This document shows positions 1 through 7,673 of a DNA stretch of 22,811 bases, piece after piece (the stretch's first letter is position 1; every line of letters begins with the position of its first letter). This stretch comes from DATAEU01 sp046724395 (GTDB taxonomy: Bacteria > Actinomycetota > UBA4738 > HRBIN12). Location: positions 1-22,811 of the forward strand of contig JBKOWM010000101.1 in NCBI GenBank assembly GCA_046724395.1, read 5' to 3'. Both the position numbers and the translations under genes were made by a program. A model generated the notes under the pieces. It was not told the DNA's origin, searched no databases, and saw only the letters and a list, made by a program, of their open reading frames with translations.

Positions 1-64
1 GGCCGCACCACTCCGCATCGGCGGCGACGAGGGCTCCGCAGCTCGGGCACCGCCGCTCCGACAT
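1..64 (-). CDS. Zinc-ribbon protein, N-terminal fragment (cut by window edge)
   Basis: An ATG on the minus strand at 64-62 opens a frame running off the left edge after 21 residues. They read MSERRCPSCGALV followed by AADAEWCG. The CPSCG pair and the following WCG are the first three cysteines of a short zinc ribbon of the zinc_ribbon_2 / DZANK kind, which usually sits at the N terminus of membrane or regulatory proteins in actinobacteria. What follows the ribbon is outside the window, so the function is unknown. The glycosyltransferase ends 33 bp upstream on the same strand, so the two may be cotranscribed. Confidence 0.6.
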   Translation of the reverse strand, partial: MSERRCPSCGALVAADAEWCG

Positions 65-97
65 GCCGGCAGCGTACCGCCGACGACGCGCCGAGCC

Positions 98-1234
98 TCA
101 GGCGGGGGCGGCCTCGCGCAGCCACGCGCCGAGCTGCTCCGCCGCGCGCGGCCACGTGAACGATCGCTCCACGCGCTCTCGTCCGGCTCGGCCCATCGCG
201 TGTGCTCGGGCGGGGTCCTCGAGGAGCCCCGCGACGGCAGCGGCCACTTGCTCCACGCTCGCGCCATCGACGAGATGTCCGGTCACTCCGTCCACGAGGG
301 ACTCGCGCGCCCCGCCGGAGTCGCCCGCGACGACCGGTCGGCCGCACGCCGCGGCCTCGACAAACACGTTTCCCCACCCCTCGACCTCGAGACCGCTCCT
401 TCGCGTCCGGCACGGCATCGCGAAGACGTCGCCGGCCGCGTAGTACAGCGGCAGGTCCTCCTCGCCGACCTCGCCGACGATCACAACGGAGCGCGGCGGC
501 GCCTCGAAGGCCATGCGCTCGAGCATGGGTCGGTCGGGTCCGTCTCCGACGATCAGCAACGCCGCATCCGGCACGCGACGAACGAGCTCGGGCATGGCAC
601 GAATCAGCACGTCCTGTCCCTTTCGGCGCACCAGCCGGCTGACGCAGACGACGACGGGACGGCCGCGGAGGCCGTGGCGAGCCCGGACCTCCTCCGCGTC
701 GAGGTCCGGCCGGAACCTGTTGACGTCGGCGCCCGGATACATCACGGAAACGGGAACGCGTTTCGGCACAGCCGTTCGAACGACCCTGGCGATGAAGGCG
801 CTGCACATGACCGGCACGCGCACGGCCCGCGAGGCGGCGTGCCGCATGAGCGCGTGCGACCCGGGGGCGAGCGAGAGCCAGTACTCGAAGCCGTGCGCCG
901 CCGCCAGATACGGCACGCCGCGTTTGGCCAGCCCGGGGCCGAGCGTCGCGAGCGGATACATCGCCCCGAACAGCACGACCTCGGCACCGGAGAGCTCGAT
1001 CGCGGCATCGATCCGCCTGCGAATGTCGGGCGTCGGCCAGGCGAACGCTCGGGGAAAACGGGTAACGACGTATCGCTCGGCCGAGTCGAACGCGACCGCG
1101 CCGTCCAAGTCCGGCGCCAGAACGGAGACTCGCTCGGGCGGGAAGCAGCGCCAGAGGGCGTGAAGCGTGCGTTGGATGCCGCCGACCCGGGGCGGGAAGT
1201 CGTTCGTCACGAGCAGCGTCCGCGGAACGTCCAC
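98..1234 (-). CDS. pimB: GT4 glycosyltransferase, PimB-like mannosyltransferase
   Basis: This 378-residue protein has the two Rossmann halves of a GT-B, family 4 glycosyltransferase. The N terminus (LLVTNDFPPRVGGIQ) is the acceptor-side glycine loop. MYPGADVNRFRP near the middle and VCVSRLVRRKGQDVLIRAMP open the nucleotide-sugar domain. The E-x7-E signature is present as E285 and E293 in EGWGNVFVE, followed by ACGRPVVAGDSGGARE. This pattern matches the GDP-mannose-dependent phosphatidylinositol monomannoside mannosyltransferases (PimB') of actinobacteria, which build inner-leaflet mannolipids. The exact acceptor is inferred; another GDP- or NDP-sugar transferase is possible. The start is GTG at 1234, because no ATG precedes the conserved N terminus. 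It is divergent from ygfZ, with only 22 bp between the two start codons. Confidence 0.85.
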   Translation of the reverse strand: MDVPRTLLVTNDFPPRVGGIQRTLHALWRCFPPERVSVLAPDLDGAVAFDSAERYVVTRFPRAFAWPTPDIRRRIDAAIELSGAEVVLFGAMYPLATLGPGLAKRGVPYLAAAHGFEYWLSLAPGSHALMRHAASRAVRVPVMCSAFIARVVRTAVPKRVPVSVMYPGADVNRFRPDLDAEEVRARHGLRGRPVVVCVSRLVRRKGQDVLIRAMPELVRRVPDAALLIVGDGPDRPMLERMAFEAPPRSVVIVGEVGEEDLPLYYAAGDVFAMPCRTRRSGLEVEGWGNVFVEAAACGRPVVAGDSGGARESLVDGVTGHLVDGASVEQVAAAVAGLLEDPARAHAMGRAGRERVERSFTWPRAAEQLGAWLREAAPA

Positions 1235-1256
1235 CGAGCCCTATCCTCGCAGAGGG

Positions 1257-2075
1257 ATGAATCCGATCTCCGAAGATCGAGCGGACCGTCCGTCGCCGCG
1301 CGCCACGGAGGACGACGTGGTCGCCCTGCGCGAGGCAAGAGCGTTCGTCCGGCCGGCCGCACGGTCCGTTCTGGTTCGCGGCGCAGACGCTCGGCGCTGG
1401 CTGAACGACCTGGTGACGGCCGCCGTCGACGAGCTCGGGCAGGGACAGAGCGTCCGTTCGTTGATCCTGTCGCCGACCGGACGGATTCGGGCCGACGTTC
1501 ACGTCCTTGCTGCGAACGACGCGTACGTCCTCGTGCAAGCCTCGCGCCAGCCCGACCCCGTCGATCGAATCCTCGAGCCCTACGTTTTGTCCTCCGCCGT
1601 CGAGCTCTCGACGGCGGAGGTCTCGCCGGTGCTGATGCCAAGCGAGCTCGGGTGGCGAGCGGCGCTCGAGCCACCGCCCGGCGCGAGGCAGGTCGGCGCA
1701 GGCGCGGGCGAGCGGTGGCGCATCGAGTCCGGGGTCGCCGTCTTCCCCGACGACCTTGACGAGGCCTCGCTTCCGGCGGAGGCGGGACTCGACGTCCCGC
1801 CCGTCACCGAGGCCGGCAAAGGGTGTTTCCTGGGGCAAGAGTCGGTCGCGCGGGTCCGGAACCTCGGCCATCCGACGCGGCTGGTCATGGCGTTGGAGGC
1901 CGATGGGCCGGTGGCCGTTGGGCAGACCGTTTTCGGGGCCGACCGCGAGGCGGGCGTCATCACCAGCTCGTGCGAGCGCCCCGACGGCTCGACGGCCCTC
2001 ATCGCGCGCATTCGATGGGAGGCTCGCGGCTCCGACCTCAAGACCGCGTCTGGCGACGCGCTGCGCCGTCGGTGA
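1257..2075 (+). CDS. ygfZ: YgfZ/CAF17 folate-binding Fe-S maintenance protein
   Basis: This 272-residue protein belongs to the YgfZ/GcvT-like family. The diagnostic K-G-C-x-x-G-Q-E loop appears as KGCFLGQESV at about residues 188-197, with the reactive Cys190. The N-terminal part (VLVRGADARRWLNDLVTAAV, then SLILSPTGRIRADVHVL) matches the first GcvT-like lobe. In other bacteria YgfZ uses tetrahydrofolate and supports the assembly or repair of certain Fe-S enzymes, such as MiaB. The open frame extends upstream to 1167, but that segment overlaps the divergent glycosyltransferase. I chose ATG 1257 because it is preceded by a purine-rich GCAGAGGG, and a TATCCT -10-like element lies 9 nt upstream of it. 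Confidence 0.9.
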   Translation: MNPISEDRADRPSPRATEDDVVALREARAFVRPAARSVLVRGADARRWLNDLVTAAVDELGQGQSVRSLILSPTGRIRADVHVLAANDAYVLVQASRQPDPVDRILEPYVLSSAVELSTAEVSPVLMPSELGWRAALEPPPGARQVGAGAGERWRIESGVAVFPDDLDEASLPAEAGLDVPPVTEAGKGCFLGQESVARVRNLGHPTRLVMALEADGPVAVGQTVFGADREAGVITSSCERPDGSTALIARIRWEARGSDLKTASGDALRRR

Positions 2076-2181
2076 GCGGCACCGGATACTACGCCCTCTC
2101 GACGTTTTCAAGTCTTCACTTGCCCGAGCGCCCGAGGTAGTCCTACCGATGCCCGGTCGGGCTTCACGAGGGGGGTCTCGG

Positions 2182-2469
2182 ATGGGAGCAGCCGTTACCA
2201 GGGAGCGCAGTGGCATCGACCTCGACGACCTTCCACGCAACCCCTCCCCGCCCGATATGTGGCAGGATGCCGCCGCCTGCTTCGGGATCGACCCCGACGT
2301 CTTCTTCCCCACGTCCGAGGAGGAGGCCGGTCCCGCCCTCGCCTACTGCTCCGTCTGCGCCATCCGCGGAACGTGTCTGGCGTGGGCGCTGAAGAACGGC
2401 GAGCGTTACGGCGTCTGGGGTGGCATGACCGAGCAACAACGCCGCCGGGTCGTCCGCTTCGTCGCCTAA
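2182..2469 (+). CDS. WhiB-family [4Fe-4S] transcriptional regulator
   Basis: This 95-residue protein carries the WhiB signature: Cys33, then Cys56-x2-Cys59-x5-Cys65 (in AYCSVCAIRGTC), followed by the glycine-rich turn GVWGG at 77-81 and a basic C terminus (EQQRRRVVRF). WhiB-like (Wbl) proteins bind a redox-sensitive [4Fe-4S] cluster and act on transcription with the primary sigma factor. They are restricted to Actinomycetota and their phages, so the gene is good taxonomic evidence. I chose ATG 2182 for the purine-rich GAGGGGGG at 2168-2175, with 6 nt spacing; an in-frame ATG at 2149 is the alternative. Two small inverted repeats lie upstream, CAAGT-4-ACTTG at 2109-2122 and GGTAG-2-CTACC at 2136-2147. 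The Wbl subclass cannot be set by eye. Confidence 0.93.
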   Translation: MGAAVTRERSGIDLDDLPRNPSPPDMWQDAAACFGIDPDVFFPTSEEEAGPALAYCSVCAIRGTCLAWALKNGERYGVWGGMTEQQRRRVVRFVA

Positions 2470-2525
2470 GCTCCGCGGCCTCGCGCTGGTCACCGCGACG
2501 GGCCGAGCCCCATACTGGCTCCCCG

Positions 2526-3566
2526 ATGGACGCCGTGACCGTCATCGCGCGCGCGCCGCTCCGCATCAGCTTCGTCGGCGGCGGAACCGACTTCCCGCAC
2601 TGGTTCGGCGAGCACGGAGGGGCCGTGCTGTCCGCGACGATCGACCATTACGCAGAGGTCACGATGCAGCCTCGCGACGACGACCGGATTCAGATCCGGT
2701 CGCTCGACTTCGGCCATCTCGTGGCGTACGACGTCGAGGCCGAGCCCGTGTACGACGGCGCGATGGATCTGCCGAAGGCGGCGCTCGCGCGCGTCGGCGT
2801 GCGCCACGGCGTCGACCTCGACATCCGCTCGGATGCGCCGCCGGGCAGTGGGCTCGGCGGGTCATCGGCGCTCGTGACGGCCGTCGTTGCGGCGCTCCTG
2901 GCGCTCGAGCGGAGACGGATGACGGCGGACGAGCTTGCCCGAACGTGCTACGAGATCGAGCGACGGGACCTCGGGATCGCGGGAGGCTGGCAGGATCAGT
3001 TCGCGACCGCGTTCGGGGGCCTGAATCTTCTCGAGTTCTTCGCGGAGGGCGCTCGCGTGACGCCCGTCCGCGCCGAACCGGCTGTGCTGAGCGAGCTCCG
3101 CTCGAACCTGCTGCTCTGTTACACCGGAGGCGTGCGAACCGACGTCGGCCTGATCGACACACAGGTCCGCCTTCACGCCGAAGGGCGTGAGGAGACGATC
3201 CAGGGCATGAAACAACTGCAGTCTCTCGCGTACGAGATGCGCGACGTGCTCGAGCACGGCGACGTCGCTTCGATCGGCCCGCTGCTCGGCGAGGCGTACG
3301 AGAACAAGAAGCGCATGAACCCGCAGATCGCCGACGGCACCCCGATCGAGCGACTGTTCGCGGCCGCGCGCGATGCCGGCGCGTCCGGCGCCAAGATCTG
3401 CGGCGCCGGGGGCGGCGGGTACCTCCTGCTCGCCTGCGACCCCGCGCGCCAGCGAGAAGTCCGCGCCGCGCTGGAGGTCCTCGGCGGTAGGTTCGTGCCG
3501 TTCGCGTTCGAGCCCGCCGGCGTCCGCGCGCACGTCAGCGCGCGCCCCTGGGAACCGGCTCGATGA
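2526..3566 (+). CDS. hddA: D-glycero-alpha-D-manno-heptose 7-phosphate kinase (GHMP family)
   Basis: This 346-residue GHMP kinase has the N-terminal APLRISFVGGGTDFP motif typical of the HddA branch, the ATP-binding loop PPGSGLGGSSAL at about 105-116, and the C-terminal GAKICGAGGGGYLLL motif. HddA phosphorylates D-glycero-D-manno-heptose 7-phosphate at C1 to give the alpha-1,7-bisphosphate, a step toward GDP-heptose. The next two genes supply the other steps of the same route, which makes the assignment firm. ATG 2526 is the first start next to the conserved N terminus. It has no clear ribosome-binding site; a CATACT element 9 nt upstream (2511-2516) suggests a near-leaderless transcript. The stop overlaps the next start in an ATGA. 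Confidence 0.9.
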   Translation: MDAVTVIARAPLRISFVGGGTDFPHWFGEHGGAVLSATIDHYAEVTMQPRDDDRIQIRSLDFGHLVAYDVEAEPVYDGAMDLPKAALARVGVRHGVDLDIRSDAPPGSGLGGSSALVTAVVAALLALERRRMTADELARTCYEIERRDLGIAGGWQDQFATAFGGLNLLEFFAEGARVTPVRAEPAVLSELRSNLLLCYTGGVRTDVGLIDTQVRLHAEGREETIQGMKQLQSLAYEMRDVLEHGDVASIGPLLGEAYENKKRMNPQIADGTPIERLFAAARDAGASGAKICGAGGGGYLLLACDPARQREVRAALEVLGGRFVPFAFEPAGVRAHVSARPWEPAR

Positions 3567-4117
3567 GCCGCCGCTTCGCGATCCTCGACCGAGACGGGAC
3601 CATCAACCACGACATCGGGTACGTCCTGCATCCGGCCGAGATGCGCCTGATCTCCGGATCGGCCGAGGCGATCCGGCGTCTGCGCGACGCCGGTCTCGGC
3701 GTCGTGGTCATCACGAATCAATCCCCCATCGGACGCGGTCTGCTGACGGAGCAGCGGCTCGGCGACATCCACGACCGGTTGCGCGCCCTCCTCGCCGACG
3801 CGGGCGCCTCGGTTGACGGCATCGAGTTCTGTCCGCACACCCCGGACGATGGCTGCTCCTGTCGCAAGCCGGCCGTCGGCATGGTGGAACGGGCCGCGCG
3901 GACCTATCACTTCTACACGTCGGACTCGTTCGTCGTCGGTGACCACGCCGTCGACATGCGGCTCGGCCGCGCGGTCGGTGCCACGACGATCCTCGTGTTG
4001 ACGGGTCATGGCACCGAAGAGCGCGTCGAGGCCGAGCGGTTCGCCGACCACGTCGCCGACGATCTTCTCGGCGCGGCGCTCGTCATCGAGTCCCTCCTCG
4101 GCGCCGCCCGCCGATGA
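3563..4117 (+). CDS. gmhB: D-glycero-D-manno-heptose 1,7-bisphosphate 7-phosphatase (HAD family)
   Basis: This 184-residue HAD-superfamily phosphatase has motif I as LDRDGT with nucleophile Asp9 and acid/base Asp11, motif II as VITNQS, and motif IV as VGDHAVDM. A zinc loop CPHTPDDGCSC (Cys90, His92, Cys98, Cys100) distinguishes GmhB and histidinol-phosphate phosphatases from other HAD enzymes. GmhB removes the 7-phosphate of heptose 1,7-bisphosphate. Histidinol-phosphatase is the usual alternative for this fold, but the position between hddA and gmhA argues for heptose. It overlaps both neighbours by 4 bp (ATGA), so translation is probably coupled. Confidence 0.92.
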   Translation: MSRRFAILDRDGTINHDIGYVLHPAEMRLISGSAEAIRRLRDAGLGVVVITNQSPIGRGLLTEQRLGDIHDRLRALLADAGASVDGIEFCPHTPDDGCSCRKPAVGMVERAARTYHFYTSDSFVVGDHAVDMRLGRAVGATTILVLTGHGTEERVEAERFADHVADDLLGAALVIESLLGAARR

Positions 4118-4698
4118 ACGCCGACACGATCCGCGGGTACCTGGTCGATGCGGCCCGCACGCTCGACGCCGTCGCCGAGGAGTGCTCGGAGGATGTCGCG
4201 AAGGCTGCCTCGACGGTCGTCGATGTCCTTCGGGCCGGAGGAAAGCTGCTGATCTGTGGCAACGGCGGCAGCGCGGCCGACGCGCAGGGGCTCGCAACCG
4301 AGTTCGTCAGCACCCTGACCACGAACCGGCGGCGCCCCGCCATCCCGGCGATCGCGCTCACGACCGACACCTCGATCCTGACGGCGATCGGGAACGACTT
4401 CGGGTTCGACGGCGTGTTCGCCCGCCAGGTGGAGGCCCTCGGCCGCGCCGGCGACGTCCTGCTCGCCATCTCGACGAGCGGCAATTCCGCAGACGTGGTA
4501 CTCGCAGTGCGGGAGGGGCGGCGGCGGGGGCTCGTGACGATCGGGCTGACCGGTCGGGGAGGCGGCGAGCTCGGCGGCCTCGTCGACATCGCGATTCGGG
4601 TCCCGCTCGATGCCACGTCGCACGTTCAGGAGGCTCACCTGGCCGTCGAACACACGCTCGCGTTCGCCGTCGAGAACGCGCTGTACCCGCTCGACTGA
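4114..4698 (+). CDS. gmhA: Sedoheptulose 7-phosphate isomerase (SIS domain)
   Basis: This 194-residue single-SIS-domain protein has the GmhA hallmarks ICGNGGSAADAQGLATEFV, the LAISTSGNSADVV phosphosugar-binding loop, and a C-terminal HVQEAHLAVEH helix carrying the catalytic histidine region. GmhA converts sedoheptulose 7-phosphate from the pentose pathway into D-glycero-D-manno-heptose 7-phosphate, the substrate of HddA. It is the last gene of the hddA-gmhB-gmhA operon. No heptose 1-phosphate nucleotidyltransferase (HddC) or heptosyltransferase is present in the window, so the final sugar nucleotide must be made by genes elsewhere. Confidence 0.93.
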   Translation: MNADTIRGYLVDAARTLDAVAEECSEDVAKAASTVVDVLRAGGKLLICGNGGSAADAQGLATEFVSTLTTNRRRPAIPAIALTTDTSILTAIGNDFGFDGVFARQVEALGRAGDVLLAISTSGNSADVVLAVREGRRRGLVTIGLTGRGGGELGGLVDIAIRVPLDATSHVQEAHLAVEHTLAFAVENALYPLD

Positions 4699-4740
4699 CG
4701 CCCGGTCTGCACATCCGAACGCCCGGCCCCGCACGCGGTC

Positions 4741-4769
4741 TTGACGATCGAACGCATGTTCGATATCGT
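4741..4769 (+). promoter_or_regulatory. Promoter of the exonuclease/GIY-YIG gene
   Basis: The -35 element is TTGACG (4741-4746; 5 of 6 consensus bases). A spacer of exactly 17 bp follows, then the -10 element TATCGT (4764-4769; 4 of 6). Transcription should start near 4776, leaving a leader of about 27 nt that contains GGGAGAA (4789-4795), 7 nt before ATG 4803. The whole spacer is occupied by a LexA-type palindrome, so repressor binding would exclude RNA polymerase. Confidence 0.7.
4748..4763. promoter_or_regulatory. LexA (SOS) box
   Basis: TCGAACGCATGTTCGA has perfect 6-bp arms, TCGAAC and GTTCGA, around a 4-bp spacer. This is the form described for actinobacterial LexA boxes (TCGAAC-N4-GTTCGA, an extension of the Gram-positive GAAC-N4-GTTC box). 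The flanking A and T also pair, giving 7 bp per arm. It lies between the -35 and -10 elements of the nuclease gene, the normal position for repression. Confidence 0.85.
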
Positions 4770-4802
4770 CGGGGACCCGCGGCCCCGCGGGAGAACCAGC
4801 CG

Positions 4803-6473
4803 ATGCCCGTCGAGGCCGCACAGACCACCCTGGAGCACGAGGTCGCGCTGTCCTCGGTGACGTTCTGTGTCGTGGATCTCGAGACGACCGGGGGGTCGCC
4901 GACCGACTCGCGGATCACGGAGGTCGGCGCCGTGAAGGTGCGTGGCGGCGAGCGGATCGGCGAGCTTCAGACGCTGGTCGATCCGGGCGTCCCGATACCT
5001 CCGTTCATCACACATCTGACTGGCATCGACGCCGCCGCCGTCGCAGGAGCGCCGTCGATCGGCGAAGTGCTGCCGACACTCAACGAGTTCGCGGCCGGCT
5101 GCGTCTTCGTCGCCCACAACGCGCGATTCGACTTCGCGTTCGTGAACGCGGAGCTGGTCGCGCACGGTTATCCGACGTTGCCCGGCCCCCCCGTCTGTAC
5201 CGCTCGGCTAGCGCGGCGCGTCGTCTGGCCCGAAGTGCCCAACGTCCGCCTCCGCACGCTGTCGCAGTACTTCCGGACGACGGTCCCGACCCATCGGGCG
5301 CTTGCCGACGCCCGCGCGTGCTCCGAGGTCTTGCGGGGGCTCCTCGACCTCGGCGCACGGCTCGGAATCCTGACCCTCGGGGATCTCTATCTTGCGGTCA
5401 CGTCGCGCGGCAGGCCGAACTACGGCAAGATCCGCCTGGCCGAGGACCTTCCCCGTGCGCCCGGCGTCTACCTGTTCAGGGGTCGCGACGGCCGCGTCCT
5501 GTACGTGGGCAAGTCGAAGAACCTACGGTCCCGGGTGAAGAGCTACTTCTACGGCGACGAGCGCAAGCGCATCGACGAGCTGCTGGATGAGACACATTCG
5601 GTCGAAGGAGTTGTGTGTCGCTCGGAGCTCGAGGCGCTCGTCGTCGAGGCGCGCCTGATCCGATCGCACGAGCCGAAATACAACCGTCGCGGCCGGACGT
5701 GGCGGCGGTACGTGTACCTCAGGATCGACACGGCCGAGGCGTACCCGCGGATCAAGGTCGTCCGCGAGCCGAAGGGCGCCGGCGCCTTTCTCGGCCCGTT
5801 CTCGAGCGTCGCGCAGGCGCGTTTGACGAAGGAGGCGCTCGAGGACGTCTTCCCTATCCGCCGCTGCACGGCGTCGATGCGGGCGACGACGCGATTCGCG
5901 CCGTGCGCCCTCGCCGACATCGCGCGGTGCGTCGCGCCGTGCGACGGCCGCACGGACCCCGAGCGCTACGGAGAGCTCGTCCGGGGCCTCCTCTCCTCCC
6001 TTTCGACCCCGGCCGGGCTCCTCGGAGCGCTCGAGGAGCGGATGGACGACCTTGCCACGCGCGAGCGGTTCGAGGAGGCGGCGCTCGCTCGCGACCGCGT
6101 GCGCGCGCTCGCCGAGGCGCTCCGGCGCGCACGCATGGACGGATGGCTTCTCGGCGCCGGCGAGCTGCGGCTGCGCCATGCGGACGGGACACCGCTGCGG
6201 CTCGTCGGCGGCTCGCTCGTTCGCGACGGCCACACCGTCCCGATGGGCCAACCGCCACCGCGAGAGCGGGCCGACGAGCTCGCGGCCGTCCGTTCGTGGC
6301 TCGCGACGTCCACGGTCACCATCGAGGCGGCGGATCCACCTCCGAGCGAGCCCGTGGAGGGTGGCGCCGCGTTGCACTCGATCCTGTCCCGCCTTCGCTC
6401 GGCGCGGGAAGACCGGCGCGATGAGAACACGCAGGCGCGAGCGGGCGAGCCCGCACGAACGCGCGAACGGTAG
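4803..6473 (+). CDS. DEDDh exonuclease / GIY-YIG (UvrC N-terminal-like) fusion nuclease
   Basis: This 556-residue protein has four recognisable parts. Residues about 19-185 form a DnaQ-like DEDDh 3'-5' exonuclease: Asp25 and Glu27 in VVDLETTG, an Asp in HNARFDFAFV, and His/Asp in PTHRALADARA. Then comes a GIY-YIG endonuclease domain (PGVYLFRGRDG, VLYVGKSKNLRSRVKSYF, and the Glu/Asn motif VVEARLIRSHEPKYN). A UvrC-like cysteine set follows, C-x12-C-x7-C-x3-C, ending RCVAPC, which in UvrC holds an Fe-S cluster. Last is a UVR-like helix pair (LEERMDDLATRERFEEAALARDRV, with family spacing). The C-terminal RNase-H-like and HhH parts of UvrC are absent. Such fusions are known in actinobacteria (for example Rv2191 of M. 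tuberculosis), and a repair role is assumed. The start ATG 4803 is supported by GGGAGAA. The LexA box upstream suggests SOS induction. Confidence 0.88.
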   Translation: MPVEAAQTTLEHEVALSSVTFCVVDLETTGGSPTDSRITEVGAVKVRGGERIGELQTLVDPGVPIPPFITHLTGIDAAAVAGAPSIGEVLPTLNEFAAGCVFVAHNARFDFAFVNAELVAHGYPTLPGPPVCTARLARRVVWPEVPNVRLRTLSQYFRTTVPTHRALADARACSEVLRGLLDLGARLGILTLGDLYLAVTSRGRPNYGKIRLAEDLPRAPGVYLFRGRDGRVLYVGKSKNLRSRVKSYFYGDERKRIDELLDETHSVEGVVCRSELEALVVEARLIRSHEPKYNRRGRTWRRYVYLRIDTAEAYPRIKVVREPKGAGAFLGPFSSVAQARLTKEALEDVFPIRRCTASMRATTRFAPCALADIARCVAPCDGRTDPERYGELVRGLLSSLSTPAGLLGALEERMDDLATRERFEEAALARDRVRALAEALRRARMDGWLLGAGELRLRHADGTPLRLVGGSLVRDGHTVPMGQPPPRERADELAAVRSWLATSTVTIEAADPPPSEPVEGGAALHSILSRLRSAREDRRDENTQARAGEPARTRER

Positions 6474-6480
6474 CCGCCGA

Positions 6481-6486
6481 TACACT
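6481..6486 (+). promoter_or_regulatory. -10 element of a probable leaderless thiolase transcript
   Basis: TACACT is followed by 6 nt and then the GTG start codon of the thiolase. Transcription normally begins about 7 nt after the -10 hexamer, so the mRNA would start at or next to the start codon. There is no convincing Shine-Dalgarno sequence and no recognisable -35 element. The same spacing recurs before metH and the aminotransferase. Confidence 0.45.
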
Positions 6487-6492
6487 GGGGTC

Positions 6493-7671
6493 GTGGAGTC
6501 CCCGGTCATTCTCGAGGGCGCCCGCACGCCGATCGGCCGGTTCCTCGGGTCGTTTTCCCACATCACGGCCGTCGAGCTCGGGACGCTCGCCGCACGCGAG
6601 GCGTTGCGTCGCTCGGGCGTGGAGCCCGAGGAGATCGACCAGACGATCATCGGACACGCCCGGCAGGCGGGCAACGGGCCGAACACGGGCCGGCAGGTCA
6701 GTGTGCGCGCCGGCGTTCCGAAGGAGGTGTCGGCCTACAACGTCAACATCGCTTGCGGTTCCGGCATGAAGGCGGTTCAGATCGCTGCGCAGCAGGTGGC
6801 CCTCGGCGACTCCGAAATCGTGCTCGCCGGTGGGATGGAGAACATGACCCGGGTTCCGTTCCTCCTCGACCGGATGCGGACCGGGTACCGGATCGGCGAT
6901 GCGACCGTCTACGACGCGATGTACCGCGACGGCCTGCTCGATCCGCTCTGCGGCCTCGTCATGGGCGAGACGGCCGAGAACCTCGTCGACCGCTACGACA
7001 TCTCGCGTGAAGAACAGGACCGCTTCGCGCTCGAGTCGCAGACGAAGGCGGCGGAGGGTACATCGCCGCGCGCGGCCGAGCTCGTCCCGGTCGAGGCCCC
7101 GGATCCGACGGGAAAGGGCACCGTCGTCGTGACCCAGGACGAGCACCCGCGACCCGACACGTCGCCCGAGAAGCTCGCGGCCCTGCGGCCGGTCTTCCGC
7201 GACGGCGGCTCGGTCACCGCGGGGAACTCATCCGGCATCACCGACGGCGCAGCGGCGATCGTCGTCACGAGCGAGCGCCGAGCGCGCGCGGACGGCCGCG
7301 AGCCGCTCGCGCGGATCGTCGGCTGGTCGTGGGCCGGTGTCGACCCCGCGATCATGGGCATCGGTCCGGTCCCGGCTACGCAGAAGATCCTCGAGCGCAC
7401 CGGGTTATCGCTCCAGGACATGGACCTCATCGAGATCAACGAGGCGTTCGCCGCGCAAGTCATTGCGTGCGAACGGGAGATGAAGTTCGACCGCGACCGG
7501 CTCAACAGACTCGGTGGCGGCATCTCGCTGGGGCACCCAATCGGGATGAGTGGCGCGCGGCTGCTCCTCACGCTCGCGTATCAGATGCGCGAACGTGGCG
7601 CGGGCCTCGGCCTCGCCACCCTCTGCATCTCCGGCGGCCAGGGGCTCGCCGTCGTCCTCGAGCGGAGTTGA
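6493..7671 (+). CDS. Acetyl-CoA C-acyltransferase (thiolase family)
   Basis: This 392-residue protein has all thiolase active-site elements. The nucleophile Cys88 lies in NVNIACGSGMKA, NEAFAAQ carries the Asn-Glu-Ala loop, His348 lies in GGGISLGHPIGMSGAR, and the proton-shuttling Cys378 lies in LCISGGQG. Thiolases condense or cleave acyl-CoA units. This one could be an acetoacetyl-CoA thiolase or a beta-oxidation thiolase; sequence alone does not separate these. I chose GTG 6493 because the conserved start (SPVILEGARTPIGRF) follows at once and the upstream open frame overlaps the nuclease gene. A stand-alone RAM-domain gene begins 2 bp after the stop, so the two form an operon. Confidence 0.9.
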   Translation: MESPVILEGARTPIGRFLGSFSHITAVELGTLAAREALRRSGVEPEEIDQTIIGHARQAGNGPNTGRQVSVRAGVPKEVSAYNVNIACGSGMKAVQIAAQQVALGDSEIVLAGGMENMTRVPFLLDRMRTGYRIGDATVYDAMYRDGLLDPLCGLVMGETAENLVDRYDISREEQDRFALESQTKAAEGTSPRAAELVPVEAPDPTGKGTVVVTQDEHPRPDTSPEKLAALRPVFRDGGSVTAGNSSGITDGAAAIVVTSERRARADGREPLARIVGWSWAGVDPAIMGIGPVPATQKILERTGLSLQDMDLIEINEAFAAQVIACEREMKFDRDRLNRLGGGISLGHPIGMSGARLLLTLAYQMRERGAGLGLATLCISGGQGLAVVLERS

Positions 7672-7673
7672 GG

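Noticed and set aside
773..782. CGTTCGAACG palindrome resembling a LexA half-site pair
   Set aside because: It lies inside the glycosyltransferase gene and lacks the 4-bp spacer between GAAC and GTTC, so it is not a LexA box.
200..1759. Long plus-strand open frame spanning the glycosyltransferase and ygfZ
   Set aside because: It is antisense to the glycosyltransferase and off-frame to ygfZ, with low-complexity Arg-rich translation and no domain.
2100..2150. A promoter TTGCCC / TACCGA for whiB
   Set aside because: The elements match consensus poorly and the spacer is 18 bp; I could not support it over other placements, so it is not listed as a feature.
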